Source of the DNA: Bacteroidia bacterium
GTDB lineage: Bacteria > Bacteroidota > Bacteroidia > Bacteroidales > Dysgonomonadaceae
Assembly: GCA_030539475.1 (NCBI GenBank)
Contig: JAUNRY010000001.1
Location: forward strand, 1 to 32,121
Length of the DNA: 32,121 nucleotides
Reading direction: 5' to 3'
A program made the translations under genes and the position numbers. A model generated the notes under the pieces. That model ran no database searches, had not been told where the DNA came from, and saw nothing but the letters and a program-made list of their open reading frames with translations. Position 1 is the stretch's first letter; every line of letters starts with the position of its first letter. Below are positions 17,758 to 26,321 of the stretch, piece after piece.

Positions 17758-18437
17758 TCACCCCTGCATCAAATCCACCAACCCCGCGTTTTCGCATTTC
17801 ATGATCCGTCCCGGAAATGTTTGCACGATGGAATAATTGTGGGTGGACATAATCACCGCCGTTCCCGAATCGGAAATTTGCTGCAGTAAATCCACAATCT
17901 GGCTTCCCGTTTCGGGATCGAGGTTTCCGGTGGGTTCATCAGCCAAAATAAGCGCCGGCGAGTTGAGCAATGCCCGGGCAATTACCACGCGCTGCTGTTC
18001 TCCTCCCGACAGTTCGTGCGTCATTTTATAGGTTTTATTTTGCATGCCCACTTGCACCAACACTTCGTTTATGCGGTGTTTAATATCGGTTTTGTTTTTC
18101 CAACCGGTAGCGCGGAGCACAAACTCCAGGTTTTTTTCTACCGTTCGGTCTATAAGCAGCTGAAATCTTGAAACACGATGCCTATTTTCCGCCGCAAGTA
18201 AGGTATTTGCTTTCTTCGCAGGTTTTGCAGGTGATAATCGAACACGCGCGCATCGCCCGCCTCTATCGGAAGCTCGGCATACATGCTTTTCAGCAATGTA
18301 CTTTTGCCCGAGCCCACCTTGCCGATGATATACAAGAAATCGCCCCGGTCAACCTCAAGGTTTACATCGCGCAAAATAATATTTTCATCCCTGTTTAACT
18401 GTACTCCGGTGTATTTTATCAAACTATCCACACTCAT
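17758..18437 (-). pseudogene. ftsE: Cell division ATP-binding protein FtsE, frameshifted
   Basis: FtsE is the ATPase of the FtsEX complex that controls septal peptidoglycan hydrolysis. The N-terminal part (18437 to 18150) has Walker A IGKVGSGKSTLL and the Q-loop GIVFQDF, then runs into a stop. The rest, in another frame, contains LSGGEQQRVVIARALLN, Walker B ALILADEPTGNLD and the H-loop MSTHNYS. Adding one G on the plus strand at about 18161-18162 (TTCAG to TTCCAG in the gene) restores FQDF-QLLIDRTVEKNLEF and a 226-residue FtsE of normal length. All other motifs are intact, so this is either a sequencing or assembly error or a very recent mutation. The start overlaps the upstream DUF4870 gene stop by one base (TAATG), which suggests translational coupling. 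No ftsX is adjacent. Confidence 0.9.
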
Positions 18438-18907
18438 TATTTAAAAAATTGAATGATAAACGGATACCTCCAATATTCGCCGTTGTTGGCTTTTACTCCG
18501 GCCATAACTACAAATACAATGTAGATGACTACCAACACCAAAAGCAGCGGAATACCAATGATGGTTATTGCCAGCACTGCGCTGTAAATGAGATAGCTGA
18601 TGGTGAAGTTAAGAATGTTTTTTCCGTGTAAATCTACATTGGCGTTGGTGTCTTTGTTGGTTATCCACATAATTACGGGCGCTACAAATCCGGCAAGCGG
18701 AATTGCCAGCCCCAAAAATTGCGATAAGTGCATCAACATCAGGTAGGTGTTTTCGGAAAGTCCGAAAAGCGGTTTCCTTGCATCCGATGAAGAAGCCGAA
18801 GAGGTTGTATCGTTCAGTATTTTTGTTTTCTCGCGCTGATACTCCTCTTCGGTAATACTGCCTTTTTCGCGCAGTTCGTCCAAAATTTTCAAATCTTCGT
18901 ATTTCAT
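18437..18907 (-). CDS. SHOCT-DUF4870 membrane protein
   Basis: The 156-residue protein combines an N-terminal SHOCT-type helix pair (LKILDELREKGSITEEEYQ, residues 6-24), a Ser-rich linker, and a DUF4870 membrane domain. The latter has a first hydrophobic region around LMHLSQFLGLAIPLAGFVAP, the characteristic MWITNKDTNANVDLHGKN, and a long hydrophobic pair from about 105 to 140. It is predicted to sit in the inner membrane with the SHOCT part in the cytoplasm. The function of DUF4870 is unknown. Its stop overlaps the ftsE start by one base. The gene lies 58 bases after the TlpA-like lipoprotein gene. Confidence 0.88.
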   Translation of the reverse strand: MKYEDLKILDELREKGSITEEEYQREKTKILNDTTSSASSSDARKPLFGLSENTYLMLMHLSQFLGLAIPLAGFVAPVIMWITNKDTNANVDLHGKNILNFTISYLIYSAVLAITIIGIPLLLVLVVIYIVFVVMAGVKANNGEYWRYPFIIQFFK

Positions 18908-18965
18908 AATTTTGCGGTGTTTTGTTGTGATTTACGGGGTATGAACCCTAAGTTTAAACTTCTAC

Positions 18966-19541
18966 TTAAATTAACAATTTATCAATTAATTCAACCATTT
19001 CATAAAATTCTTCTTCTTCGAACAACCGGGTGAGCATCACAATTTTACCCTCTCTGTCGATGATGATGTTTCGCGTAATTCCGGCATTTTTTTCGGCATA
19101 CATCCCAAAAATGCTTGCGTCCGGATCCATCCCGATGGGATAAGTTACTCCGGTTGCTTCGCGCAATACCTGAATTTTTTCTACCGGTTCTTCGCGATCA
19201 ATTCCGTATAACGCAAACTGCGGGTTGTCTTTGTGTTTCAACCATATATTCTTTTCAATATAAGGCATTTCCTTTCTGCAAACGCCGCACCAGCTGGCGG
19301 TAAACTGCAACATAACCACTTTGCCGCGCAAATCGGATAATTTTACGGTTCCTCCTTCGGGAAGTTCCATTTCAAAATCGGGCGCCATATCGCCCACTTT
19401 CACCAGGTATTGCCTGTCATCGGCACTTTCAACCTGCACGGTGTCTTGCTTTTCGGCAATCTCATTGCTTTTCTTAGCAGATGAGTTGCAGGCTGCAAAA
19501 AATAAAACCGATAAAAAGATAAAAAATAATTCTTTAAACAT
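18966..19541 (-). CDS. TlpA-family thiol-disulfide oxidoreductase, predicted lipoprotein
   Basis: The 191-residue protein starts MFKELFFIFLSVLFFAAC, a lipoprotein signal with the acylated Cys at about 18. A linker and a thioredoxin-like domain follow, with Cys85-Gly-Val-Cys88 in TASWCGVCRKEM and a start typical of the TlpA/AhpC-like fold (VGDMAPDFEMELPEGG). An upstream ATG at 19562 would add seven hydrophilic residues; I prefer 19541 because it gives a standard lipoprotein signal. It probably acts as a periplasmic reductase, with an unknown partner. It lies 73 bases after the VanZ-like gene on the same strand. Confidence 0.88.
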   Translation of the reverse strand: MFKELFFIFLSVLFFAACNSSAKKSNEIAEKQDTVQVESADDRQYLVKVGDMAPDFEMELPEGGTVKLSDLRGKVVMLQFTASWCGVCRKEMPYIEKNIWLKHKDNPQFALYGIDREEPVEKIQVLREATGVTYPIGMDPDASIFGMYAEKNAGITRNIIIDREGKIVMLTRLFEEEEFYEMVELIDKLLI

Positions 19542-19614
19542 AGTTTTACGATGGTTTTTCAAATTAATTCCTTTTTACTCTGAGCTCTTTGCTCAACGCC
19601 CTTCGCTCATTCTC

Positions 19615-20028
19615 CTACAAAGATACCTTTTTTTCTCTTTTTCCAAACTTATTATACAAAAATAACGCGATAATCAGCGCAGTTAATGAACCCAGCATAT
19701 TGGCTATGAAATCGCCCCATTCCGCTCCTCTTGTTGGAAAGAAGTATTTCTGCATCAATTCAATACCGCCTCCGTAAATTACGGGTAAAACAAAACCCCA
19801 GAAAATCCATTTTCCTACGTTGGGTTTGCCGCGATGCAAGCGGTAATAATCGAATAAGCAAACGGCCGAAAGTACCAAAAACATCCCAAAGTGCGCCATT
19901 TTATCCCACGGAATGCCGGTGGGCATGTCGGGGACATCGTTGCTGCTAATCAGGCAGGTTACAATAAAAATAAATAATCCTACGAAAACAGGCAGTAAAA
20001 TATGGCGGATGTAATTCTTCATACACAA
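19615..20028 (-). CDS. VanZ-like family membrane protein
   Basis: The 137-residue protein has about four hydrophobic segments and the VanZ-like landmarks IPWDKMAHFGMFLVLS (residues about 39-54) and RGAEWGDFIANMLGSL (about 100-115), with acidic residues in or next to the membrane segments. The molecular role of this family is not established beyond the VanZ link to teicoplanin resistance. Two starts are possible (20028, or 20022 for MKNYIRH). A minus-strand -7 box, TATCTTTG (20140-20133), lies about 105 bases upstream. The gene heads the group vanZ-like, tlpA-like, DUF4870, ftsE. Confidence 0.85.
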   Translation of the reverse strand: MCMKNYIRHILLPVFVGLFIFIVTCLISSNDVPDMPTGIPWDKMAHFGMFLVLSAVCLFDYYRLHRGKPNVGKWIFWGFVLPVIYGGGIELMQKYFFPTRGAEWGDFIANMLGSLTALIIALFLYNKFGKREKKVSL

Positions 20029-20272
20029 ACAAGAAGTTAGAAATCAGAAATCAGAAGTCAAACTGAACAAGAAGAGCCGAATGCCCTTGGCGTTTACGTT
20101 TTGCACTTCAGTTTACGTTTAAAATTCGGCTTCAAAGATAATTCAAAAAAAATGACCTGCACCCGATTTTAAAAACATATAACTAAAACAATCGCAAAAA
20201 TTGACGAAAAATTCGTTTCTTTGCCAGCTAATTACAAAGTTATAAATCGATTATTTAGGAATTACATTGAAT
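20029..20272. promoter_or_regulatory. Divergent region with 7-base repeat and promoter boxes
   Basis: The gap between the vanZ-like gene and the S41 protease contains three tandem heptamers (AGAAATC, AGAAATC, AGAAGTC at 20039-20059). It also has a minus-strand TATCTTTG (20140-20133) and a plus-strand near-match TTTCTTTG (20216-20223) that would serve the S41 operon. Matching TTTG boxes at normal spacing are not clear. Confidence 0.45.
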
Positions 20273-21985
20273 ATGAAAAAAATATCCATTCTGTTTTTCG
20301 TCGCGTTTTTCGCGATAAACACCCACGCTCAACCCACTCAAACCGATAAAAATCAGCGGTATTTCGATATCAACAAAAGCATTGATGTTTTCAACTCCGT
20401 GATTCGCGAACTGGATATGTTTTACGTAGATAGCCTCAAAGTGGACAGCCTGGTGAACGGAACCATCCGCAATATGCTGGCCAGAATGGACCCCTATACC
20501 GAGTATTACACGGAGGAAAACATAGGCGACCTCCAATTCATGACCACCGGAGAGTATGGCGGCATTGGTTCGATAATCTCGTACAACAACAATCAGGTTA
20601 TCATAAACGAGCCGTACAAAGGGCTTCCGGCAGACAAGGCCGGACTGAAAGCCGGCGACATTATTCTGGAAATTGACGGCGCCGATATGCGCAACGCCAC
20701 CGTACAAGACGTGAGCGACAAACTCAAGGGCGTGCCGGGCACCAACCTGAAACTAAAAATTCAGCGTCCGGGCGAAAGCAAGCCGCGCGAAATAACCATC
20801 GTGCGCGAAAAAATTGAAATGGATCCCATCACCTACTCCGCCGTCATGGACGATAATATGGGGTATTTGCACTTCTCCGGATTCACCAGCGGAAGCTCAA
20901 GCCGGGTAAAAGAAACCATAACCGATCTGAAGAAAAAAGGCGCCGAATCGCTGGTTATAGACTTGCGCGGAAACGGAGGCGGCATATTGGACGAAGCGGT
21001 TAATGTTGTCAACTTTTTTGTTCGTAAAGGACTGGAAATTGTTTCTACGCGCGGAAAAGTGAAACAATGGGACCGCTCGTACTTCACGCAAAACCAGCCG
21101 ATAGATACAATTATGCCCATTGTGGTTCTCATTGATACGGGGTCGGCTTCGGCATCGGAAATTGTGGCCGGTTCGCTGCAAGATTTGGATCGTGCGGTTA
21201 TTATTGGCAACCGCTCTTTCGGAAAAGGATTGGTTCAAACGCCGCGCGATTTGCCGTACGGCGGAAACATTAAAATCACCACATCTAAATACTACATCCC
21301 CAGTGGACGAGGCATTCAGGCGCTCGATTATTCGCACCGCAACCCCGATGGCAGCGTAGCGCGCGTTCCCGACAGCCTGACCAATGTTTTCACCACAAAA
21401 AACGGTCGCGAAGTACGCGATGGCGGCGGCATCACGCCCGATTACATTATTTCGCAGGAAAACAGCGGAACCATAGGTTATTACCTGTTGGCGGAAAACA
21501 TTATTTTCAATTGGGTTACCAATTGGGCGCAAAAAAATCCCACCATTGCCGCTCCGCAGGATTTCCGGCTTTCGGATTCTGATTACGAACAGTTTAAACA
21601 ATTTGTGAAAAGCAACGATTTTGAATACGACCAAATGAGCGTTCGCACGTTGGAATCGTTGAAAAACATAATGGAATTCGAAGGATACTTCAACACTGCT
21701 TCCGATGAATTTAAAGCGTTGGAGGCTAAATTGCAACCCAATCTCGACAGGGACTTGGAACTTTTCAAAAATGACATCCGGCAAATGATCGAGACCGAAA
21801 TAGTGCAACGCTATTATTACAAAGAAGGCGTGCTCATGCATCAGCTGCAGGACGACCCGGCCTTGAAAAAAGCAAAAGAAGTATTGAAAGACAACGGTTT
21901 ATACAACTATACGTTGCAACCCAAACCGGCTAATATGCCGCCGGCAAAGGAAATTAAGGAAAAAATTGAGAATCAGTATTCGTAA
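20273..21985 (+). CDS. S41 family C-terminal processing peptidase
   Basis: The 570-residue protein has a signal peptide (to about Ala-Gln, residue 20) and an N-terminal helical part. A PDZ domain covers about 90-180 (GIGSIISY, ADKAGLKAGDIILEIDG), and the S41 protease core follows (GYLHFSGFTSG, IDLRGNGGG). The catalytic pair is Ser293 in DTGSASASEIVAG and Lys318 in NRSFGKGLVQTPRD, 25 residues apart as in the CtpA family. It probably acts in the periplasm on the C-termini of envelope proteins or on hydrolase regulators. The start is set at ATG 20273; a TTG six bases earlier is less likely. It is followed by capA-like after 15 bases and then mgtC-like, a compact operon. Confidence 0.95.
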   Translation: MKKISILFFVAFFAINTHAQPTQTDKNQRYFDINKSIDVFNSVIRELDMFYVDSLKVDSLVNGTIRNMLARMDPYTEYYTEENIGDLQFMTTGEYGGIGSIISYNNNQVIINEPYKGLPADKAGLKAGDIILEIDGADMRNATVQDVSDKLKGVPGTNLKLKIQRPGESKPREITIVREKIEMDPITYSAVMDDNMGYLHFSGFTSGSSSRVKETITDLKKKGAESLVIDLRGNGGGILDEAVNVVNFFVRKGLEIVSTRGKVKQWDRSYFTQNQPIDTIMPIVVLIDTGSASASEIVAGSLQDLDRAVIIGNRSFGKGLVQTPRDLPYGGNIKITTSKYYIPSGRGIQALDYSHRNPDGSVARVPDSLTNVFTTKNGREVRDGGGITPDYIISQENSGTIGYYLLAENIIFNWVTNWAQKNPTIAAPQDFRLSDSDYEQFKQFVKSNDFEYDQMSVRTLESLKNIMEFEGYFNTASDEFKALEAKLQPNLDRDLELFKNDIRQMIETEIVQRYYYKEGVLMHQLQDDPALKKAKEVLKDNGLYNYTLQPKPANMPPAKEIKEKIENQYS

Positions 21986-22000
21986 CTAAAACCACCGTCT

Positions 22001-23068
22001 GTGCGTTCTATTGTATCAATTTTATTACTATTTTTCATTTTCCCGTTTTCTAACGCGCAGGAAAAACGCGTCAGCCTGCTTTTTGCCGGCGATGCTATGC
22101 AACACTTGCCGCAGGTACGCGCTGCGCAAACTGCCGACGGCTATAATTACGATTCCTGCTTTTATTTGCTGAAAGACAAAATTTCGGCCGCCGACATTGC
22201 CTGCGTAAATTTCGAAACCACGTTGGGAGGAAAGCCTTTTTCGGGTTATCCCATGTTTAGTTCGCCCGACGAATTTGCTTTCGGGCTGAAAGATGCCGGT
22301 TTCAACGTGTTTTTTCTCGCCAACAACCACGTGGTGGACAAAGGCCGCAAAGGTTTCGAAAGAACAATCGGCGTACTGGATTCCATCGGAATAAAATATA
22401 CCGGGGCATTCAAATCGAAAGATTCGCGCGGATTGAATTATCCGCTGATGATAATAAAAAACGGCATTCGAATCGCTTTTCTGAATTACACCTACGATAC
22501 AAACGGCTTACCGGTTACACCTCCCAATGTTGTAAATACTATTGACACACTGCAAATGAAAAGCGATTTGCGGCTTACCGAGCTTTACAACCCCGATATT
22601 GTTATCGCCAACATGCACTGGGGCGACGAATACGTTACCCGCCCCAACGCCGAACAACGCAAGCTGGCCGATTTTTTGTTCCGTAACGGCGTAAGAATCA
22701 TTATCGGAAACCATCCGCACGTAGTGCAACCGCTGGTTACAAACGAAGCAAACGGCGAAATTGAAACGGTTGTTTATTATTCGCTCGGAAATTTTATATC
22801 GAACCAGCAAAGAGTAAATACCGACGGTGGCGCGTTGGCTGAAATCGTTATCAGCAAACCGGATGATGAGAGTGCGGTTGTAATAGAATCGTGCGATTAT
22901 TCGTTGGTTTGGGTAAGAAAATATACCGAAAAAGGAAAATTAAACTACACGCTGATTCCGGTTGAAGAACACAAAAAAACGGCAAATCCGGTTTTAACTC
23001 CGCAAGAATTGCAAAAAATGAATATCTTTGCAACCAACGCCGATAAAATTATCGGAACGAAAAATTGA
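22001..23068 (+). CDS. CapA-family metallophosphatase-like exported protein
   Basis: The 355-residue protein has a signal peptide (to about NAQ, residue 20) and a CapA-type calcineurin-like fold. Its motifs are LLFAGDAMQH (27-36), CVNFETTL (67-74), LANNHVVDKG (105-114), ANMHWGDEY and IIGNHPHVVQ. The family is named for poly-gamma-glutamate capsule production, but here there are no capB or capC genes, so that role is not supported. A periplasmic hydrolase role on a cell-envelope polymer is plausible. Translation starts at GTG 22001: the next ATG would remove the signal peptide. The stop lies five bases before the MgtC-like ATG. Confidence 0.92.
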   Translation: MRSIVSILLLFFIFPFSNAQEKRVSLLFAGDAMQHLPQVRAAQTADGYNYDSCFYLLKDKISAADIACVNFETTLGGKPFSGYPMFSSPDEFAFGLKDAGFNVFFLANNHVVDKGRKGFERTIGVLDSIGIKYTGAFKSKDSRGLNYPLMIIKNGIRIAFLNYTYDTNGLPVTPPNVVNTIDTLQMKSDLRLTELYNPDIVIANMHWGDEYVTRPNAEQRKLADFLFRNGVRIIIGNHPHVVQPLVTNEANGEIETVVYYSLGNFISNQQRVNTDGGALAEIVISKPDDESAVVIESCDYSLVWVRKYTEKGKLNYTLIPVEEHKKTANPVLTPQELQKMNIFATNADKIIGTKN

Positions 23069-23073
23069 TTTTC

Positions 23074-23529
23074 ATGCCAACATTAGATTTTGTATTTCGC
23101 TTATTAGCCGCTATGGCAGCCGGCGGAGCATTGGGGTTGGAACGGCAGATACACAACAAAAGCGCCGGGTTTCGCACCAACACGCTGGTTTCGGTAGGAG
23201 CTTGCATTTATGTGTTAATCAATGTGTTGCTGACCGAAAACAACGGAGATCCCACACGAATAATCGGACAAATTGTTACCGGAATAGGTTTTCTTGGCGC
23301 CGGCGTAATTTTACATCGCGGAATGAATGTCCAAGGCCTTACTACCGCGGCAACAGTGTGGTGTAGCGCGGCTTTAGGATGCCTGGCCGGTTTGGGCTTG
23401 TTTATTGAACTTTTGATTGCCACGCTGACAATTATTCTTGTAAATACCACCTTTAAAAAAGCCGACAAATGGTTTATGAGCGAAAAAAAGAAAACCGACG
23501 CCGACAATAAAGATAAGAAATTCGAATGA
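23074..23529 (+). CDS. MgtC/SapB family membrane protein
   Basis: The 151-residue protein has the MgtC-type membrane core: LGLERQIHNKSAGFRTNTLV, then GQIVTGIGFLGAGVILHRG and VQGLTTAATVW, with about four membrane segments and a charged tail. The large C-terminal cytoplasmic domain of Salmonella MgtC is absent, as in many short homologues. Its role in this organism is unknown; the family is linked to magnesium stress and control of ATP synthase. The start is set at ATG 23074, five bases after the capA-like stop; a TTG at 23065 overlaps that stop. It ends two bases before the convergent DUF1460 gene. Confidence 0.92.
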   Translation: MPTLDFVFRLLAAMAAGGALGLERQIHNKSAGFRTNTLVSVGACIYVLINVLLTENNGDPTRIIGQIVTGIGFLGAGVILHRGMNVQGLTTAATVWCSAALGCLAGLGLFIELLIATLTIILVNTTFKKADKWFMSEKKKTDADNKDKKFE

Positions 23530-23531
23530 CT

Positions 23532-24386
23532 TCAGCGAACCGGTGCAACCATAATTCCGGTGCACGATTTTTGCGAGTTGCCATAATCGCTCAATGTTTT
23601 TTCATCTATTATTACCTTGTTTTTCGCGCTTGAGGCGTGGATAAAAGTAAGTTTTCCGTTCTTTTTGTAGGCAAAGCCTGTGTGTGTAGTGTCTAAACCT
23701 TTTATGGATGTGGTGAAAGCAATCATGGCCATGTGCGGAATTTGCGCGGCCTGCGATTCAATTTCACTTTTGGGCAAATAATAAAATCCTTTTCGATTAT
23801 TTATCTCATTTTCAATAATTTTTATTTCTTTGAGCATCTCGTCGTCGGTTTTCAGGGCATTATAAGCTGCGCGGTGAGACGACATGAAATCGATGGTTTT
23901 CGCCTCTAATACACCTCCCAACCGCTTGGTGATTGGCGATAAAATTTTCTTCTCTTCGTTGTTGTACACCCAGTCCGATGTGTAGTGAAGTCGCGACTCG
24001 TAACCGTTGAGCGCACCATTTCGATACCGTATTTTTTGCAATTGCGAAGCAAAATTATCAAATGAAAAATCTTCCGATACGGCCGTGTTTGCCAATGCCA
24101 TAACCGTTTCGATGAAAGTAACGCAATCGAATTCCCGAAGGTTTATCACCAACATTTCGCAAGCGTTGTTATCCAGTGTGCCTGCCGTGTAAGGTGTGTC
24201 GAGGAAAAACTCCGCCGTTTTTTGTAAAACCAATTCTTTTGATTTTGTGCTCAAGGGTTGAATCTGCCTCACGTATTCTTCGAAAATAGTTTTGTCTTGC
24301 GGCTTAAAATTCACGTGTTGTGAGAAAACCGAATGGATGAAAAAACAGGTGAAAAGCAGTATGAAAAAAAGAGATTTTTGTCGCAT
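23532..24386 (-). CDS. DUF1460 exported cysteine hydrolase (NlpC/P60-like)
   Basis: The 284-residue protein has a signal peptide (to about FSQ, residue 23). Its DUF1460 core includes FLDTPYTAGTLD (61-72), the nucleophile Cys88 in REFDCVTFIE, and the probable catalytic His region THTGFAYKKNGKLTFIHASS near residues 235-255. The family is related to NlpC/P60 enzymes and includes peptidoglycan amidases. A role in murein turnover or recycling in the periplasm is inferred. It lies 26 bases after ung on the same strand and its end nearly touches the convergent mgtC-like gene. Confidence 0.9.
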   Translation of the reverse strand: MRQKSLFFILLFTCFFIHSVFSQHVNFKPQDKTIFEEYVRQIQPLSTKSKELVLQKTAEFFLDTPYTAGTLDNNACEMLVINLREFDCVTFIETVMALANTAVSEDFSFDNFASQLQKIRYRNGALNGYESRLHYTSDWVYNNEEKKILSPITKRLGGVLEAKTIDFMSSHRAAYNALKTDDEMLKEIKIIENEINNRKGFYYLPKSEIESQAAQIPHMAMIAFTTSIKGLDTTHTGFAYKKNGKLTFIHASSAKNKVIIDEKTLSDYGNSQKSCTGIMVAPVR

Positions 24387-24412
24387 TTTTGAAGTGTTTT
24401 AATGGATTATAA

Positions 24413-25075
24413 CTACCAATCTATCGGTTCAATACCGTTTGCCTGCAAATAAGCATTTGTTTTGCTAAAGTGCTTATTACCAAAGAATCCTCTATGAGCT
24501 GATAAAGGCGAAGGGTGTGTTGACCTTAGCACCAAATGTCTATTCGCATCTATGTTTCCTCCTTTTCGTTGGGCGTATGCACCCCAAAGGATGAAAACCA
24601 GGTTTTCTCGTTCGTTTGCCAGGTGATAAATGGCGGAATCGGTAAATTCCTCCCATCCTTTGTGTTGATGAGAACCCGCCTGATGCGCCCGCACGGTAAG
24701 CGTGGCGTTCAATAAAAGCACCCCTTGCCTACTCCACCTCTCCAGGTTTCCCGATGCGGGAATGGGCGTGCCTAAATCGTTGTGTATTTCTTTGTAAATA
24801 TTGACTAACGATGGCGGAATGCGCACGCCGTCGTTTACCGAAAAGCATAATCCATGCGCTTGTCCGGGTTCGTGATAGGGATCTTGCCCCACAATAACAA
24901 CTTTCACCTTATGAAAAGGACATTTATCGAAAGCGTTGAAAATAAGTTTTGCAGGCGGGTAAACGGTGCGCGTGGAATATTCATTGCGCACAAAATCGGT
25001 AAGCGATTTAAAATATGGTTTCTCAAATTCGTCTTTCAGCCTGTGTTTCCAACTTTCTTCAATTTTAACAATCAT
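24413..25075 (-). CDS. ung: Uracil-DNA glycosylase
   Basis: The enzyme removes uracil from DNA to start base-excision repair. The 220-residue, full-length protein has the water-activating motif VIVGQDPYHEPGQAHGLCFS with Asp65, the LLLNATLTVRAHQAGSHQHKG region, and the uracil-DNA binding loop HPSPLSAHRGFFGNKHFS with His187. It is probably co-transcribed with the DUF1460 gene downstream. Confidence 0.98.
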   Translation of the reverse strand: MIVKIEESWKHRLKDEFEKPYFKSLTDFVRNEYSTRTVYPPAKLIFNAFDKCPFHKVKVVIVGQDPYHEPGQAHGLCFSVNDGVRIPPSLVNIYKEIHNDLGTPIPASGNLERWSRQGVLLLNATLTVRAHQAGSHQHKGWEEFTDSAIYHLANERENLVFILWGAYAQRKGGNIDANRHLVLRSTHPSPLSAHRGFFGNKHFSKTNAYLQANGIEPIDW

Positions 25076-25165
25076 ATTTCGCCGGTTTTATGTGCCGTAA
25101 AAGTATAAAAAAGTTGGCAATAATACGAATCAACTGCTCAATTTATCAAAGCTGAAAAGAAAAAA

Positions 25166-26203
25166 TCAAATCAGAAAAATATCGTTTTCCGCCGCTTCTT
25201 TTCTTATTTCTTTCGGCCAAATACTTGCCTGAATTTCACCTATGTGCGCTTTGCGCAAATAATACATACACAACCGCGATTGTCCAATGCCACCGCCGAT
25301 GGAAAGCGGAAGTTCATTGTTTATGAGGCGTTTATGGAAAAACAAATTCAGCTTATCTTCCTGATTTTTAATTTTTAATTGCTTCAGCAACGCGTTTTTA
25401 TCCACCCGTATTCCCATCGACGATAATTCTACCGCTCGTTCGAGCACGGGATTCCAAACGAGCAAGTCGCCGTTCAAGCCTTCGAATCCTTCTTCGTTGA
25501 GGGTTGTCCAGTCGTCATAATCTGCTGCCCGTCCGTCGTGGGATTCTCCGTTGGAGAGTTTTCCGCCGATTCCGACAATAAAAACGGCTCCGCAGTCTTT
25601 CGCTATGGCGTCTTCACGATCTTTTGACGCCATGCCGGGATATTTCTGCAACAATTCTTCGGCAGAAATAAATGTTATATTGCGGGGAAGTTGGGGTTTT
25701 ATTTCCGGAAAATATTCATGCACAAGGTATTCGGTACGAAGCATGGCGCTGTAAATCCGCTCCACCACTTCTTTCAGGAAACAAACCGTGCGGTCTTCTT
25801 CGCCGATTGCCATTTCCCAATCCCACTGATCCACGTACAATGAGTGCAAATTGTCCAATTCTTCATCGGCTCTGATGGCGTTCATATCGGTATAAATTCC
25901 GAATCCTCTTTCAATTCCGTAATCGGCTAAGGTCATTCTTTTCCATTTTGCCAGCGAATGCACGATTTCGGCAACCGTGTTGTTCATATCTTTGATCGGA
26001 AAGCTCACCGGACGCTCCACGCCATTGAGATCGTCGTTGATTCCGGTTCCCTTTTCTACGAAAAGCGGGGCGGTAACACGCCGAAGCCGCAACTCGGATG
26101 ATAAATTCTGCTGAAAAAAATCTTTTATTTTCTTAATCCCAAGTTCGGTCTGACTCAGGTTTAAAAGTGGCTTGTATCCGTTGGGAACAATTAGGTTTGA
26201 CAT
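25166..26203 (-). CDS. asnA: Aspartate-ammonia ligase (asparagine synthetase A)
   Basis: AsnA makes asparagine from aspartate and ammonia with ATP cleavage to AMP, using a class II aminoacyl-tRNA-synthetase-like fold. The 345-residue protein starts MSNLIVPNGYKPLLNLSQTE. It contains the class II motif 2-like FPIKDMNN, YVDQWDWE, the TLNEEGFEGLNGDLLVWNP region, and the ATP-site motif PLSIGGGIGQSRLCMYYLRK. The frame is open to 26260, but the upstream part overlaps the promoter, so 26203 is the start. It is flanked by ung and pyrD but has its own promoter. Confidence 0.97.
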   Translation of the reverse strand: MSNLIVPNGYKPLLNLSQTELGIKKIKDFFQQNLSSELRLRRVTAPLFVEKGTGINDDLNGVERPVSFPIKDMNNTVAEIVHSLAKWKRMTLADYGIERGFGIYTDMNAIRADEELDNLHSLYVDQWDWEMAIGEEDRTVCFLKEVVERIYSAMLRTEYLVHEYFPEIKPQLPRNITFISAEELLQKYPGMASKDREDAIAKDCGAVFIVGIGGKLSNGESHDGRAADYDDWTTLNEEGFEGLNGDLLVWNPVLERAVELSSMGIRVDKNALLKQLKIKNQEDKLNLFFHKRLINNELPLSIGGGIGQSRLCMYYLRKAHIGEIQASIWPKEIRKEAAENDIFLI

Positions 26204-26230
26204 TTCAATCTGTTTAATGCAATAATCCTG

Positions 26231-26261
26231 CAAAGATAATTCATTTTTCCAATTTGTCAAA
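26231..26261 (-). promoter_or_regulatory. asnA promoter (-33/-7)
   Basis: On the minus strand TTTG (26261-26258), 19 bases, then TATCTTTG (26238-26231) is a near-ideal Bacteroidota promoter. It places transcription start about 20 bases before the ATG at 26203 and rules against the longer open frame starting at 26260. Confidence 0.75.
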
Positions 26262-26321
26262 CTTTAAATCAAGTATAACGCATTTTGATAAGTTTATACT
26301 GAATATACAATCAAAATCACA

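Noticed and set aside
18150..18170. Programmed frameshift in ftsE
   Set aside because: There is no slippery heptamer or stimulatory structure visible at the join, and ftsE is not known to use recoding.
20897..21841. Minus-strand open frame (314 codons) opposite the S41 protease
   Set aside because: It is a shadow of a well-supported gene with catalytic motifs; the composition is unlike a real protein.
22001..23068. Capsule (poly-gamma-glutamate) biosynthesis locus
   Set aside because: Only the CapA-like gene is present; capB, capC and capE partners are absent from the window.
26204..26260. N-terminal extension of AsnA by 19 residues
   Set aside because: It overlaps a near-consensus promoter, and the 345-residue form matches the family length.
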